Assembly (NCBI GenBank): GCA_017623655.1
Contig: JAGAON010000008.1
Coordinates: forward strand, 124,001 to 188,000
Source of the DNA: Prevotella sp.
GTDB taxonomy: Bacteria; Bacteroidota; Bacteroidia; Bacteroidales; Bacteroidaceae
DNA: 64,000 nucleotides
Reading direction: 5' to 3'
The notes beneath the pieces were generated by a model. It did no database searches. It had not been told where the DNA came from and saw only the letters and a program-made list of their open reading frames with translations. Below, piece by piece: positions 35,299 to 45,500 of the stretch. Numbering within the stretch: position 1 is the first letter of the stretch; each line of letters starts with the position of its first letter. A program made the position numbers and the translations under genes.

Positions 35299-36336
35299 TT
35301 ATATAAGGTTCATGCCGAGTTCCTTGCATTTCTTTCTCTGCTCATCCGGCCAGATGCTTGACTGTATCTCGCCTATGTGCCCCTTGTGGAGGAGCACCAT
35401 GCAGAGGCGGCTCTGCCCTATTCCACCGCCAATGGAGAGCGGCAGCTTGTCGTTGAGGAGCTGTTGGTGGAAGTATAGCTGCGTGCGCTCGGTCTTGCCT
35501 TCCAGCTCAAGCTGGCGGAGAAGGCTCTCCTTGTCAACGCGGATGCCCATTGACGACAGTTCGAACGAACGTTCCAACACCGGATACCATATAAGTATGT
35601 CGCCGTTAAGGCCGAGGAAGCCGTCGCTGTTGGGCGTTGTCCAGTCGTCATAGTCAGGCGCGCGGCCGTCGTGTTTCTCGCCGTTACTCAGCTTTCCGCC
35701 TATGCCCATCACAAAGACGGCGCCGTATTTCTTGCAAATAGCGTCCTCACGCTCCTTCGGAGAGAGGTCGGGGTACATCTGCAACAGTTCTTCGCTGTGT
35801 ATGAAATGTATCTCGCGGGGAAGGAACGGCTTTATCTGCGGATAGGTCTCACAGGTAAGATACTCCGTGCGGAGTATGGCCGAATAGATGCGGTTGACCA
35901 CATTCTTGAGGAAGTCAAGGTTACGTTGTCCGGCCGTCATCGACGCTTCCCAGTCCCACTGGTCAACATACAGGGAGTGAAGGTTGTCCAGTTCCTCGTC
36001 GGCACGTATGGCGTTCATGTCGGTATAGATGCCGTACCCCGGCTCAATGCCGTATTCCGCCAGCGTAAGACGCTTCCACTTGGCCAGCGAGTGCACCACC
36101 TCCGCCTTTTGATCGCCAAGGTCTTTTATCGGGAAGGTAACGGCGCGCTCCACTCCGTTGAGGTCATCATTGATGCCCAAGCCCTGCAATACGAACAGCG
36201 GCGCGGTGACTCTGCGCAGGCGTAACTCCGTGGAAAGGTTCTGTTGGAAGAAGTCTTTTATGAGTTTTATGCCTTGTTCCGTCTGTTTCAGGTCAAGAAG
36301 GGCTTTATAGTCTTGTGGTTTGATCAGTTTACTCAT
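35299..36336 (-). CDS. asnA: Aspartate-ammonia ligase
   Basis: 345 residues, slightly longer than the E. coli enzyme but standard for Bacteroidota. LIKPQDYKALLDLKQTEQGI at the start, RRVTAPLFVLQGLGINDDLN, the class II synthetase-like HSLAKWKRLTLAEYGI and LSIGGGIGQSRLCMVLLHKG. It makes asparagine from aspartate, ammonia and ATP. Own -7 box at 36368-36375. Confidence 0.97.
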   Translation of the reverse strand: MSKLIKPQDYKALLDLKQTEQGIKLIKDFFQQNLSTELRLRRVTAPLFVLQGLGINDDLNGVERAVTFPIKDLGDQKAEVVHSLAKWKRLTLAEYGIEPGYGIYTDMNAIRADEELDNLHSLYVDQWDWEASMTAGQRNLDFLKNVVNRIYSAILRTEYLTCETYPQIKPFLPREIHFIHSEELLQMYPDLSPKEREDAICKKYGAVFVMGIGGKLSNGEKHDGRAPDYDDWTTPNSDGFLGLNGDILIWYPVLERSFELSSMGIRVDKESLLRQLELEGKTERTQLYFHQQLLNDKLPLSIGGGIGQSRLCMVLLHKGHIGEIQSSIWPDEQRKKCKELGMNLI

Positions 36337-36367
36337 AATGTTGTGTCTGTATTCTTTATTGCGAATG

Positions 36368-36375
36368 CAAAGTTA
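36368..36375 (-). promoter_or_regulatory. -7 box of asnA
   Basis: TAACTTTG on the minus strand, 32 bases before the ATG. Confidence 0.6.
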
Positions 36376-36506
36376 CTACTTTTTTATTAACTTGCAAACA
36401 CAAACAGATAATTATTTTACACAAAGCAACTTTTTTTACCTTTATATTGACTTTTTGAAAGAAAAAACGGCAGTTGTTTATGCAAAATAATGCAAGTGTA
36501 TGTTTT

Positions 36507-37559
36507 TCAGCAGCCCTCTCTCATGAAGTCAAGCGCCTCTTCCATCTCCTTTGCCGTTGCGGTCTGGTTGATACGGATGTCGCCTATGCCGCCAAGCAGG
36601 GTGAAGTTGATCACGCCCGCCGTATTCTTCTTGTCGTGAGTCATCAGTTCCAGCAGCTCGGGATAGTCGTCACACGTTATCGGCAGCATACCATATACGT
36701 CACGAATGTAACGCACCGCCTCGCGCATCACTTCCACGGGGAAGCCCGTTTTGATTACCGCGAGGTACAGTTCGGGTATAAGTCCGTAGGCCACTGCATA
36801 GCCATGGAGTATCGGTCTACGCTTTTTCATCGCCCAAGACTCAAAGGCGTGCCCCATGGTATGGCCGAGGTTCAAGGCCTTGCGTATGCCGTTCTCGTGC
36901 GGATCTTCGGTCACCACGCGTTCTTTCACGGCCACGGAGTCGGCCACCATGCGCTGCAATGTCCGCAGATCCGGGCGTGTGATGTCGAAGGTTACAAGCT
37001 CACGCCACAGTTCCGGTGTTGCGATAAGCCCGTGTTTCAGCATTTCCGCATATCCGGAACGTATGTTTTCATCGTCAAGTGTCTTGAGAAACTCGGTGCA
37101 AAGGATGACATACCTCGAGTCGTTGAACACTCCTATCTCGTTTTTCAGGCCTCCGAAATTGATGCCGGTCTTGCCTCCCACGCTGGCATCGACCATAGAC
37201 AGCAGCGTGGTCGGTATGTTGATGAAGTTCAATCCGCGCTTGAACGTGCCGGCCGCAAAGCCTCCGAGGTCTGTCACCATGCCCCCGCCGAGGTTTATAA
37301 GCAGCGAATGTCTGGTGGCACCACCCTGTTGCAGGCACTGCCAGACGTGCACAGTGCTGTCGAGTGTCTTCTCCATGTCACTGGAACCGATGGTGATTAC
37401 CGTGGCATTCACAAGGCAAGGATAGTCTTTTATGACCGGAAGACAGAGCTTGTTGGTAACCGTGTCCGTAAGTATGAATATCTTGTCATGCTCGCAGTCA
37501 CTGACAGCTGACGTCAGTTCCGCTTCAAGGTCTTGTGATAAAATTATTCTTTGGTTCAT
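36507..37559 (-). CDS. aroB: 3-dehydroquinate synthase
   Basis: 350 residues from the ATG at 37559; an in-frame GTG at 37583 would overlap the dacB stop. NAD-binding GGGMVTDLGGFAAGTFKRGL, NIPTTLLSMVDASVGGKTGI and the metal ligands NLGHTMGHAFES fit DHQS. It performs the second step of the shikimate pathway. Last gene of nadB-dacB-aroB; the three functions are unrelated, so the grouping is probably only transcriptional. Confidence 0.96.
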   Translation of the reverse strand: MNQRIILSQDLEAELTSAVSDCEHDKIFILTDTVTNKLCLPVIKDYPCLVNATVITIGSSDMEKTLDSTVHVWQCLQQGGATRHSLLINLGGGMVTDLGGFAAGTFKRGLNFINIPTTLLSMVDASVGGKTGINFGGLKNEIGVFNDSRYVILCTEFLKTLDDENIRSGYAEMLKHGLIATPELWRELVTFDITRPDLRTLQRMVADSVAVKERVVTEDPHENGIRKALNLGHTMGHAFESWAMKKRRPILHGYAVAYGLIPELYLAVIKTGFPVEVMREAVRYIRDVYGMLPITCDDYPELLELMTHDKKNTAGVINFTLLGGIGDIRINQTATAKEMEEALDFMREGC

Positions 37560-37579
37560 CGTTCTTGTAATTATCTTCG

Positions 37580-38902
37580 TCACTTACACAGCTCCGCACA
37601 CACCATATTCTGAAAGTTCTTGGCCGCACCGCTGCTCATTATCCCCTGATTCATGATGGAAAAGCAAAGCTGGTGGCCGTTGGCGGCAGTGCAATATCCT
37701 GCCAGGCTGTTTATTCCGGCCAGCGTACCGGTCTTCGCGTGCACATTGCCGGCGGCGGGAGTTCTTGCCATACGCTTCTCCAACGTGCCGTCAACGGCGG
37801 CGACAGGCAAGGCTGGCAGGAGGTTGGAGTATATGTCCGGGTTGTTAAACGCATACCGCAAGAACCCTACTTCTATCTCCGCAGACACGTAATTGTATAG
37901 CGACAGCCCCGAGCCATCAGCGAAACGGTGCGGCGATTTGGCCAGCCCTATCTTCCGAAGCAGGGCTTCCAACACGGCTTTCGCCTTGGTTGCGGTGGAT
38001 GGTTTGCCCTTTGTCAGCCCTATATGGTAGAACATTGTCTCGGCATACAGGTTGTCACTTTCCTTCATCATGCGGTGGAGTATCTGCTCTATGGTGTGCG
38101 TCTGCACGCAGAGTTCCTTGGCATTGGCCGGGCAGGTCTTGTTCACCATCTCGCCATCGACGTATATTCCCGCGTCGGCCAGCACGTCGGCGAACTTCGC
38201 AAGCAGGTTGTCCTTGCGGCCATAAAGCAGAGGTGTCAGCACGGGATTGTCGTCATCCCAGCACCATCCCTCGCCCAACAGGTCGCTATCCTTCATCGAT
38301 CGGTCGGCATACACGTTGCCCCGTATCGTGTCTATGCCCATTTCCTTCACCGCCATGGCGAAAGAACGGAGGTCATCATGCCCCAACCGCGGATCCATGC
38401 CGCCTATTATATAAAGGTGTCCGTTCAGTGTCCGCAGGCTATCATCCACTATTCCCGTATAGCACAGGCGTGTCTTGTACAGGTATGCGCCGCCCAGCTT
38501 GTCGAGGGCGGCAACTGCTGTCAGCACTTTCATGGTCGATGCGGGACGCAATGTCTGCTTCTCGCCGCGTGCATACAATACGGAATCGGCGGTAAGGTCA
38601 TAGACCATCATGCCGAGTTGGGATGTTTTCAGGAAACGGCTCCGGCCGACTATGCTGTCGATATTGGCCTGCAACGACTGCGGCCACGGCAGGGTTGACG
38701 GCGGAATGACACCAAGCGTGTCTGCGGCCACGGTGTCCGCGGCGTCCTCACAGGGCTGTTCCAACGACGCAGGAGGGCACACCGCAACGCTGTCGCGGCG
38801 TGACGCGTAGGACGATACGGCCGCCGCAACAAGCAGCGACAGCATAAAAACACGTATCCTGAGGTTCAAGGTGCGGAACGGATTACTTGTTGTCATACGC
38901 AT
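37580..38902 (-). CDS. dacB: D-alanyl-D-alanine carboxypeptidase/endopeptidase (PBP4 class)
   Basis: 440 residues. N-terminal membrane/signal segment RVFMLSLLVAAAVSSYA. Active-site triad motifs: ASTMKVLTAV (SxxK), ESDNLYAETM (SxN) and VHAKTGTLAGINSLAGY (KTG). It trims peptidoglycan stem peptides in the periplasm. The start overlaps the end of nadB by up to 20 bp (an alternative ATG lies at 38896). Confidence 0.94.
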   Translation of the reverse strand: MRMTTSNPFRTLNLRIRVFMLSLLVAAAVSSYASRRDSVAVCPPASLEQPCEDAADTVAADTLGVIPPSTLPWPQSLQANIDSIVGRSRFLKTSQLGMMVYDLTADSVLYARGEKQTLRPASTMKVLTAVAALDKLGGAYLYKTRLCYTGIVDDSLRTLNGHLYIIGGMDPRLGHDDLRSFAMAVKEMGIDTIRGNVYADRSMKDSDLLGEGWCWDDDNPVLTPLLYGRKDNLLAKFADVLADAGIYVDGEMVNKTCPANAKELCVQTHTIEQILHRMMKESDNLYAETMFYHIGLTKGKPSTATKAKAVLEALLRKIGLAKSPHRFADGSGLSLYNYVSAEIEVGFLRYAFNNPDIYSNLLPALPVAAVDGTLEKRMARTPAAGNVHAKTGTLAGINSLAGYCTAANGHQLCFSIMNQGIMSSGAAKNFQNMVCAELCK

Positions 38903-40472
38903 GAAGCGGGTAATCCGTAGTGAAATGCAGTCCCCGGCATTCCTTGCGCTCTATCGCCCAGCGCGTGATAAGGTAGCCGACGTTGATCATATTGCGAAGC
39001 TCGCAGATGTCGCGGCTTGCGTAAACGTGCTTGAACAGCTTCTCCGTCTCCTCGTACAGGACGTCCAGTCGGCGCCACGCACGCATCAGGCGGAGGTCCG
39101 AGCGTACTATGCCCACGTAGTTAGCCATTATCTGTCCCACCTCATGCACGCTCTGTGTGATGAGCACCTTCTCCTCGTTTGAGAGAGTACCCTCATCGTT
39201 CCACTCCGGAACCATGGTGTTGAAGTCATACTCGTCAATGTGTTCCAGCGAATGCCTTGACGCCGTTTCCGCATACACCACCGCCTCAATGAGAGAGTTT
39301 GAGGCCAGGCGGTTGCCGCCATGCAGCCCCGTGCACGAGCATTCTCCAATGGCGTAAAGCCGCTTGATGCTGGAACAGCCGTTCAAATCGACCTTTATTC
39401 CTCCGCACATATAATGCGCTGCGGGGCGCACAGGTATGTATTCCTTGGTGATGTCAATGCCTATCGACAGGCATTTCTGATAGATATTGGGGAAGTGGCG
39501 GCGCGTCTCCTCGGCGTTCTTGTGGGTTACGTCGAGACACACATGGTCCAGTCCGTGTATCTTCATCTCCTTGTCTATGGCACGTGCCACTATGTCGCGC
39601 GGCGCAAGTGACAGCCGTTCGTCATATTTCTCCATGAATGTCTCGCCGTTGGGCAGGCGCAAAATGCCGCCGTAACCGCGCATGGCCTCCGTTATGAGGT
39701 AAGCGGGATGTGTCTCTCCGGGGTGGTGCAAGGCCGTCGGGTGGAACTGCACGAACTCCATGTCGGCCACTGTTCCCTTGGCACGATAGACCATAGCCTC
39801 GCCGTCACCGGTGGCGATAATCGGGTTTGTGGTTGTCTGATACACGGCACCGCACCCGCCTGTGCACATCAGCGTGACCTTGCTGAGGTAGGTATCCACC
39901 TTATGTGTGTCAGGATTGAGCACGTATGCGCCGTAGCACTCTATGTCGGGAGTGCGCCTTGTCACCTCTATTCCCAGATGGTGCTGCGTTATAATCTCCA
40001 CCGCAAAGTGGTTTTCCTTAACCTCGATGTTAGGGTTGCGCCGCACGGCCTCGATGAGCCCGCGCTGAATCTCGGCGCCGGTATCGTCGGCATGATGCAG
40101 TATGCGGAACTCCGAATGCCCTCCCTCGCGGTGCAGGTCGAACTCGCCGTCTTCTTTCCTGTCGAAGTTTACGCCCCAGTTGACAAGCTCCTTGATCTGC
40201 GACGGAGCCATGCGCACCACCTGTTCCACGGCCGCACGGTCGGAGATGAAGTCCCCGGCTATCATCGTGTCCTCTATATGCTTCTCGAAATCGTCAACAA
40301 TCACATTTGTGACTGACGCCACTCCGCCTTGCGCGAAATTGGTGTTCGCCTCTTCAAGCGTGGTCTTGCAGACAAGGCATATCCTGCCCTTGTTCGCCCG
40401 CGCCACCTTCAAGGCGTAGCTCATACCGGCCACTCCCGAGCCGATGATAAGGAAATCATATTTGTATGTCAT
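38883..40472 (-). CDS. nadB: L-aspartate oxidase
   Basis: 529 residues from the ATG at 40472 (MTYKYDFLIIGSGVAGMSYA). FAD-binding GSGVAGMSYA, FAQGGVASV, substrate loop HREGGHSEFRILHHADDTG and the conserved SCTGLHGGNRLASNSLIEAV identify NadB. It oxidises aspartate to iminoaspartate, the first step of de novo NAD synthesis; nadA and nadC are not in the window. First gene of its operon. Confidence 0.97.
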   Translation of the reverse strand: MTYKYDFLIIGSGVAGMSYALKVARANKGRICLVCKTTLEEANTNFAQGGVASVTNVIVDDFEKHIEDTMIAGDFISDRAAVEQVVRMAPSQIKELVNWGVNFDRKEDGEFDLHREGGHSEFRILHHADDTGAEIQRGLIEAVRRNPNIEVKENHFAVEIITQHHLGIEVTRRTPDIECYGAYVLNPDTHKVDTYLSKVTLMCTGGCGAVYQTTTNPIIATGDGEAMVYRAKGTVADMEFVQFHPTALHHPGETHPAYLITEAMRGYGGILRLPNGETFMEKYDERLSLAPRDIVARAIDKEMKIHGLDHVCLDVTHKNAEETRRHFPNIYQKCLSIGIDITKEYIPVRPAAHYMCGGIKVDLNGCSSIKRLYAIGECSCTGLHGGNRLASNSLIEAVVYAETASRHSLEHIDEYDFNTMVPEWNDEGTLSNEEKVLITQSVHEVGQIMANYVGIVRSDLRLMRAWRRLDVLYEETEKLFKHVYASRDICELRNMINVGYLITRWAIERKECRGLHFTTDYPLHAYDNK

Positions 40473-40552
40473 AATCAATTGCCCCACCTGACGTGCAGAA
40501 AACTCACGAGGCGTATGATTTGAGGGGGATTGGTTGGTTACTTTGGTTCTTG

Positions 40553-40582
40553 TCCGTACTTATGTACGGATGTGCAAAGGTA
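40553..40582 (-). promoter_or_regulatory. nadB promoter -7 box and start-site palindrome
   Basis: -7 box TACCTTTG at 40582-40575 on the minus strand. Just after it, TCCGTAC (40553-40559) and GTACGGA (40564-40570) form a palindrome that would sit at the very 5' end of the mRNA or serve as an operator. Confidence 0.5.
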
Positions 40583-40854
40583 CACAGTTTTTCCGATAAC
40601 GCCAAATTATTACACTGAAAAATGCGGCTTACAGCCGTTTGGCATACCTGTATATGCCGTGCGGGCGAGCCATGGACGCTCTGTCAAACCATTAAAAGGC
40701 AATAAGTCAAGATGCCACAAAAACGGCCGTTTTCATGACATTATGATTTTCCGCGGCATCAGACCACTATACATATAAATAGAGAAAAGGAGGCCATATA
40801 TTGCGTACCGCAGCGGAAGTAAAACGGCTTGTCACGGCAATATGGTGTTTGTCA

Positions 40855-40935
40855 TCATGCAATCAGTATGCTTTTACCGTGTGAAAAGCACCCTTTCAGC
40901 TTGCAATAAGCACCTTTTTGCAACGTCATTTCATG
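40855..40935. repeat. Degenerate GGGTGCTGATTAC-family units
   Basis: Words such as TGCAATCAGTATGC, GAAAAGCACCC and GCAATAAGCACC keep the family pattern (CAATCAGCACC) with mutations. The 900-bp gap nadB to DUF1016 otherwise holds the nadB promoter, a terminator and the sprA-end copy; no gene supported. Confidence 0.5.
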
Positions 40936-41200
40936 CTTTTTTGCAGCAAAAAGCAATGCACTCTTTTTACAACTTTTCGTTAACCCACACTGTATCAGCG
41001 CAATAATAAAACTCAAAAGAACCGGCACATTTCGGGCAAAGCGTTTTTGTGTCCCAAATATTCCAAGGATTTTGCACCATGAAAAAACAAAGTGTAAGCA
41101 AAGTGAACGTTTTGTCAGCAAAACGACAAATCTGAAATAAGCCCGTGTGTGGCGTTTTTTTCTTTCAATATCTGCACGAAAATGGCCGGTGAAAACAAAA

Positions 41201-41240
41201 CAGGGACTACGCCTTTTACGGCATAGTCCCTGTCGGTATA
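41201..41240 (-). terminator. Terminator, probably the original sprA terminator
   Basis: On the minus strand CAGGGACTATGCC (41232-41220) pairs with GGCGTAGTCCCTG (41213-41201), followed by TTTTGTTTTC. It lies about 30 bases past the second copy of the sprA 3' end. Confidence 0.8.
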
Positions 41241-41265
41241 ATGCGGTATGTTTCCTCTCTGCCTT

Positions 41266-41315
41266 ACCTTGTCTGTGAGAATTTGAGGCTTAGCCCGAAG
41301 TCTTGGGGTGCTGTC
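41266..41315 (-). pseudogene. Second copy of the sprA 3' end
   Basis: Read on the minus strand in the sprA frame it encodes VPTAPQDFGLSLKFSQTR and a stop; the real sprA ends YPTVTQDFGLSLKFSLTR. About 50 bases match with some eight differences. No larger sprA sequence remains. It flanks the DUF1016 gene on the side away from sprA. Confidence 0.85.
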
Positions 41316-41394
41316 GGAACACAATGGAATATGAAAGAACGGGCAACAAGCGTTTTTACCACTTGCAAGGGCAATGGCTGTCAAACGCACTGTA

Positions 41395-42486
41395 TTACTT
41401 TCCTTTCTCGCTCTCTTCGTATTCTTCTATCCATTCTTTCACCTTTGCTTGCAGCAAGGCCTTGTCAGGAAGACAGAGCTGGTAGGCGGTGGCATAGACA
41501 TTAGCGTCTTTCGGCAAAGTCAGTTCTACAAGGGCGTCGTCCTTTTTCTTGCACAGCAGTATGCCGATAGTGGGTTTCTCGTAGTCAAACTTAACGTAGC
41601 GGTCATAATAGTTTACATACATCTGCATCTGGCCAAGGTCCTGATGGGTGAGTTTGTCTATCTTCAAGTCTATCAGTACATAGCATTGCAATATGCGGTT
41701 ATAGAGAACAAGGTCAACAAAGAAGTGCTCTTCATTGAACGTGAAACGCTTTTGCCGGGTCTCGAAAAGGAATCCTTTGCCCAGTTCGAGAAGGAAATCG
41801 CGCATCTTTGTGATGATGGCGCTCTCCATTTTGCTTTCACTGTAACACTCGTTCGGCTTCAAGCCGAGAAACTCCAAGGTAAGAGGATTCTTGATAATGT
41901 CATCAGGTTTCTCCAGTGTCTGCCCGGCCTTGGACAGCCGCAGCACCTCGTCCTTGTCACGGCTTAACGCCAACCGTTCGTAGAGGCTTGACGCATACTG
42001 GCGCTGTAACTGCCGAACCGTCCAGTCTTGTTTTTGACATTCTATCTCATAGAAACTGCGTTCGTCCGGGTTCTCAATGCGCATGAGGATAAGATAGTGT
42101 GACCATGAAAGGGAGAACCGCGGTACACCATTTTGTTTCCGAATAAGGTCCACGCTGTGGACCTTATTCAAATTCTCACGCAACGCATCCCTACCCTGCG
42201 TCCCAAATACGTTATAGAAAAGGCGACATTTCTTTAATGTCTCAACAGACCACCCCTCTCCGTATTTATCAGTAAGCCTAACCGATAGATTCTTCAACAC
42301 AGCCTTGCCATAAGCGGCACGTGCATTGCCGTGCTGCTCGGTTTCCACTATGTAGTAGCCTATGCCGAAATAGGTGTAAACCATTGTCGTGTTGACAGTG
42401 GTCTTCACTTTCTGACGTGCTGTATCGATTAATGCCGAAACGCTGACAAACAGTTGTTCCTCGGTGACTTGTATTTCTTTGGCCAT
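41395..42486 (-). CDS. DUF1016/YhcG-type PD-(D/E)XK nuclease-domain protein
   Basis: 363 residues from the ATG at 42486 (MAKEIQVTEEQLFVSVSALI). N-terminal DUF1016_N part has YFGIGYYIVETEQHGNARAAYG and KYGEGWSVETLKKCRLFY; the C-terminal nuclease part has FEFLGLKP-type LEFLGLKPNE, FFVDLVLYNRILQCYVLIDL (Asp...x-Lys as DLKI) and EKPTIGILLCKKKDD. The family is linked to DNA metabolism and often found in accessory regions; function is unproven. Its GC content is clearly lower than that of sprA, and it sits inside a duplicated sprA end: a likely acquired gene. Confidence 0.88.
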   Translation of the reverse strand: MAKEIQVTEEQLFVSVSALIDTARQKVKTTVNTTMVYTYFGIGYYIVETEQHGNARAAYGKAVLKNLSVRLTDKYGEGWSVETLKKCRLFYNVFGTQGRDALRENLNKVHSVDLIRKQNGVPRFSLSWSHYLILMRIENPDERSFYEIECQKQDWTVRQLQRQYASSLYERLALSRDKDEVLRLSKAGQTLEKPDDIIKNPLTLEFLGLKPNECYSESKMESAIITKMRDFLLELGKGFLFETRQKRFTFNEEHFFVDLVLYNRILQCYVLIDLKIDKLTHQDLGQMQMYVNYYDRYVKFDYEKPTIGILLCKKKDDALVELTLPKDANVYATAYQLCLPDKALLQAKVKEWIEEYEESEKGK

Positions 42487-42538
42487 ACTTATACTGTATT
42501 CATTTTTTCTATTTCTATTCAAACGTGCCTTTCCCGCC

Positions 42539-45500
42539 CTACCTTGTCAGTGAGAATTTAAGGCTTAGCCCGAAGTCTTGGGTAACTGTCGGGTAGCTGC
42601 CGGCGGACAATAACGGGGTATTGCTCTGGCGATCGTAATAGAAACTCATGGTGAGCAGCCTTGAAAGACTGTAATCTGCCGAGAACGCAAGTTTGAAAGC
42701 ATCATTGCCGGAGGTAGCGGAAGAACTCATGGAGGCTATGTCTCGCGTGAGTGCCGCCTGTGACCTTATGCTTACATCCAAGCGCAGGTTGAGGTCGTGG
42801 GCAAATCCTTTGGACTTGTTGGTGACCTTGCTTCCGCTGTTCTTGCCGTCATCGGTTCCCGTACCGCGGTTTCGTGAGGCGGCATGAAGGGCGCGGCTTC
42901 TCATGAAACGGAAATCGGCTATCTTGTAACCAATGCCAAACACCCAGTCCTTGGATATGGCTTCGTTGATCTGCACGCTGGTCATGGAGAGGTTAAGCAC
43001 ACGGGTTGTGCGGTATTCTGCCTTGAAAGTGAGGTTGCTTGGCAGGGTGAAATCGATGCCAAGGAGTGGTGCGAACGCCTCGTTTATGCTTACAGTGGAG
43101 ATGTTGAACATGGAGTTCGGCATCGGATTGCCGGTGCTTACGTCGTTGACAAAGCCTATCATGTCGCCCATAAGTTCCTTGTATGTGGAGAAAGAACTGT
43201 AAGAGCCTACGGCGAACACGCTCTTATAGGAGTGGTTTACATTAACGCTCTTGAAGTGATCACGGACCCATGGTATCTGCGTCAGGCCGCTATAACGCAA
43301 TGTCCAGTTGGGGAGCATCCGTCTAAGGGAGGGGAACAGCGACAGGTCACCGTTGCCTGTATAAGCGTCGAGGAACGCAGGTATCATGACATCGGCACTG
43401 TATTTGTTCACCGCACCGTTGGCTGGATCAAACTTCTGGCCTGCAAGGGATGTGCCTTCCGGATAGATTCTGCCTATGTACTGGCTCTGCACGCGTGCCT
43501 GATATGTGTCCAAAGAACGGCAGAACTTGTCAAACGATACCGAATGGTAGCCGTTATTGGCGTCTCCCATGCCTTCAAAGGCGGACTTGATGCTTATGGT
43601 GGTCATGGAGAATGAACCGCTTTGTGTGGTGGGACTGCCCGCATACATATATTGTATGGACTTGGCCGTCGTCTTGGTGCGCGACATATTCAGGTCTATC
43701 TTCAGGTTACGGATTGGCTCAAGCGTCATCTTCACCTGCAAATCCTGACTTGTGCTCGTCGTGGCCGGCGTGGCAATGGAATCGCCTCCCTCGCTGCCGA
43801 GCAGCCAACCGTTGCCGCGGGCTTTCTCAATGTAACTGTCTCCGACCATGCCGAAGGCGAAATCAAGTCCCGGACGCATCACGCCACCGGTGCGTTGGCC
43901 GAAGATGTCGCCGACATTGGGCATGAAGCCCGGCAGCACAAGGGAGTACTGGTTTCGATATACCACGTTGATGTTGCGCACCATCATCATAATGCGGGCG
44001 GTGCTCTGCGCTATCTTGTACCACGTTTTGTTCTCAAGCGGTTCAAGCGCAAGCACGGACACTTTCATGGTAACGGCGGAATCGGCCTTGTTGATTATCT
44101 TTATCTTGTTCTCATCGACCTTGCGGTACTTTATGTCAACGGCCTTACCGTCCTTGTCCTTGGCGGACACGATGATGCGTTTGGATTTCCGTCCGTGCGT
44201 TATGACAATGGCTGTATCGGCGTTTATAGTTATTTCACGCGAGAAAGTGTTTCTCTTCTTACGGTCGTCAGCAAGCTTTGCCTGCGCCTCTTCTTCCTTC
44301 TTCTTTGCCAACTCCTCCTCTTCCTTGGTGAGTTTGGGTTTCTCGTCCTTCTGGTTCTTCGGTTGTACGCCGGTCTTTTTCTTGTTTGCGTTTCTTGTTA
44401 CCACCGGCGTTCTGTTGAACTTCTCATTGACTTTCTTGAGGAAAGGCACGTGATTGTATAACTTCACAAGGTCTAATGTGGAGTTTATGTTGAAGTTCCT
44501 GTTGGTGCTTATGGTGTTACCGTAAGACGTTCCGTCCTCCTGTTCCGTGCCGCGCGCCCACTGATAGGTTGCGTTGTATGAGCTGTTAGCCTGCAACCAG
44601 TCAAATATCGGCAGGAGAGAAAGCGGCAGTTTGTATGATGCGGAGAAGGTTTGGTTATAGTCCAAAGGCGTACCGAAGTGCTTGATGCTGTTCCATACCG
44701 AGTCCTTCCATATCTGGTAGCCCTCCGGATTGAGGTCTTTGTTCACCTGTCTGTCCGGCTCTTCTATCTCCGCACGTGTGGCACTCTGGAAGTTCAGATG
44801 CAGGTTCTTCGTAAGATCCCACCGCATAGAGAACTCGCGATTCCACAAAAACTGCGAGCTGAAGTTTGCCGGAATACCGTTGGAACTGCCCAAATCGTCA
44901 AGGTCACGCTCCTGCATCTCATAATAGCTGCGTGTCATTTCTGAGTTGGCCGATATGTTCTGCGGCAGCCAGTTGAACGCAAACTGCTTTAAGATGTCAT
45001 AGTATTTGGACTTAGACTTTGCCTTTTTGAAAGGTGTAAGCGGCTTATACAGCGGCGTCCATGAATAGTTCATGGCACCACGCCATTGCAGTTCGTTCTC
45101 ATACACCGTAGTCTGCCCGTCGGTATGCCTGTCCGAACGGCTGTAAGAGAAAGAGAAGTTGGCGGGATCATACGGCATCGGATGGCGTTTGGTGGCTATT
45201 CCCACACGCATACCGGAGACTGAGAAGTTCTTGCTGACGGTATTAGTGACAGCAATGCTGCGTATTGAGTCCTTCTCATGCTCGTTTTCCGCGCTTTCCA
45301 GTGCGTCATCAAGCAACATATCGGTATCAAGCGGATTGTACTTAGGTGTGGTTTTCTCGCGGGTGACACTGTAATAGACCGGGATTGACACCTTTGCTTT
45401 GTCCGGGAAGAACTTACCGAGTTCGAAATTGGTTGTGACTGTGTAGGAACCGTACTTATCCGTCGTGCGTTCCAATACCTTTTGCTCCAAGCCTCCGTAA

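Noticed and set aside
40855-41390. Two open frames (88 and 91 codons, minus strand) between nadB and the DUF1016 gene
   Set aside because: They cross degenerate repeats, the terminator at 41201-41232 and the sprA-end copy, have atypical Cys/Lys-rich composition and no promoter or family resemblance.
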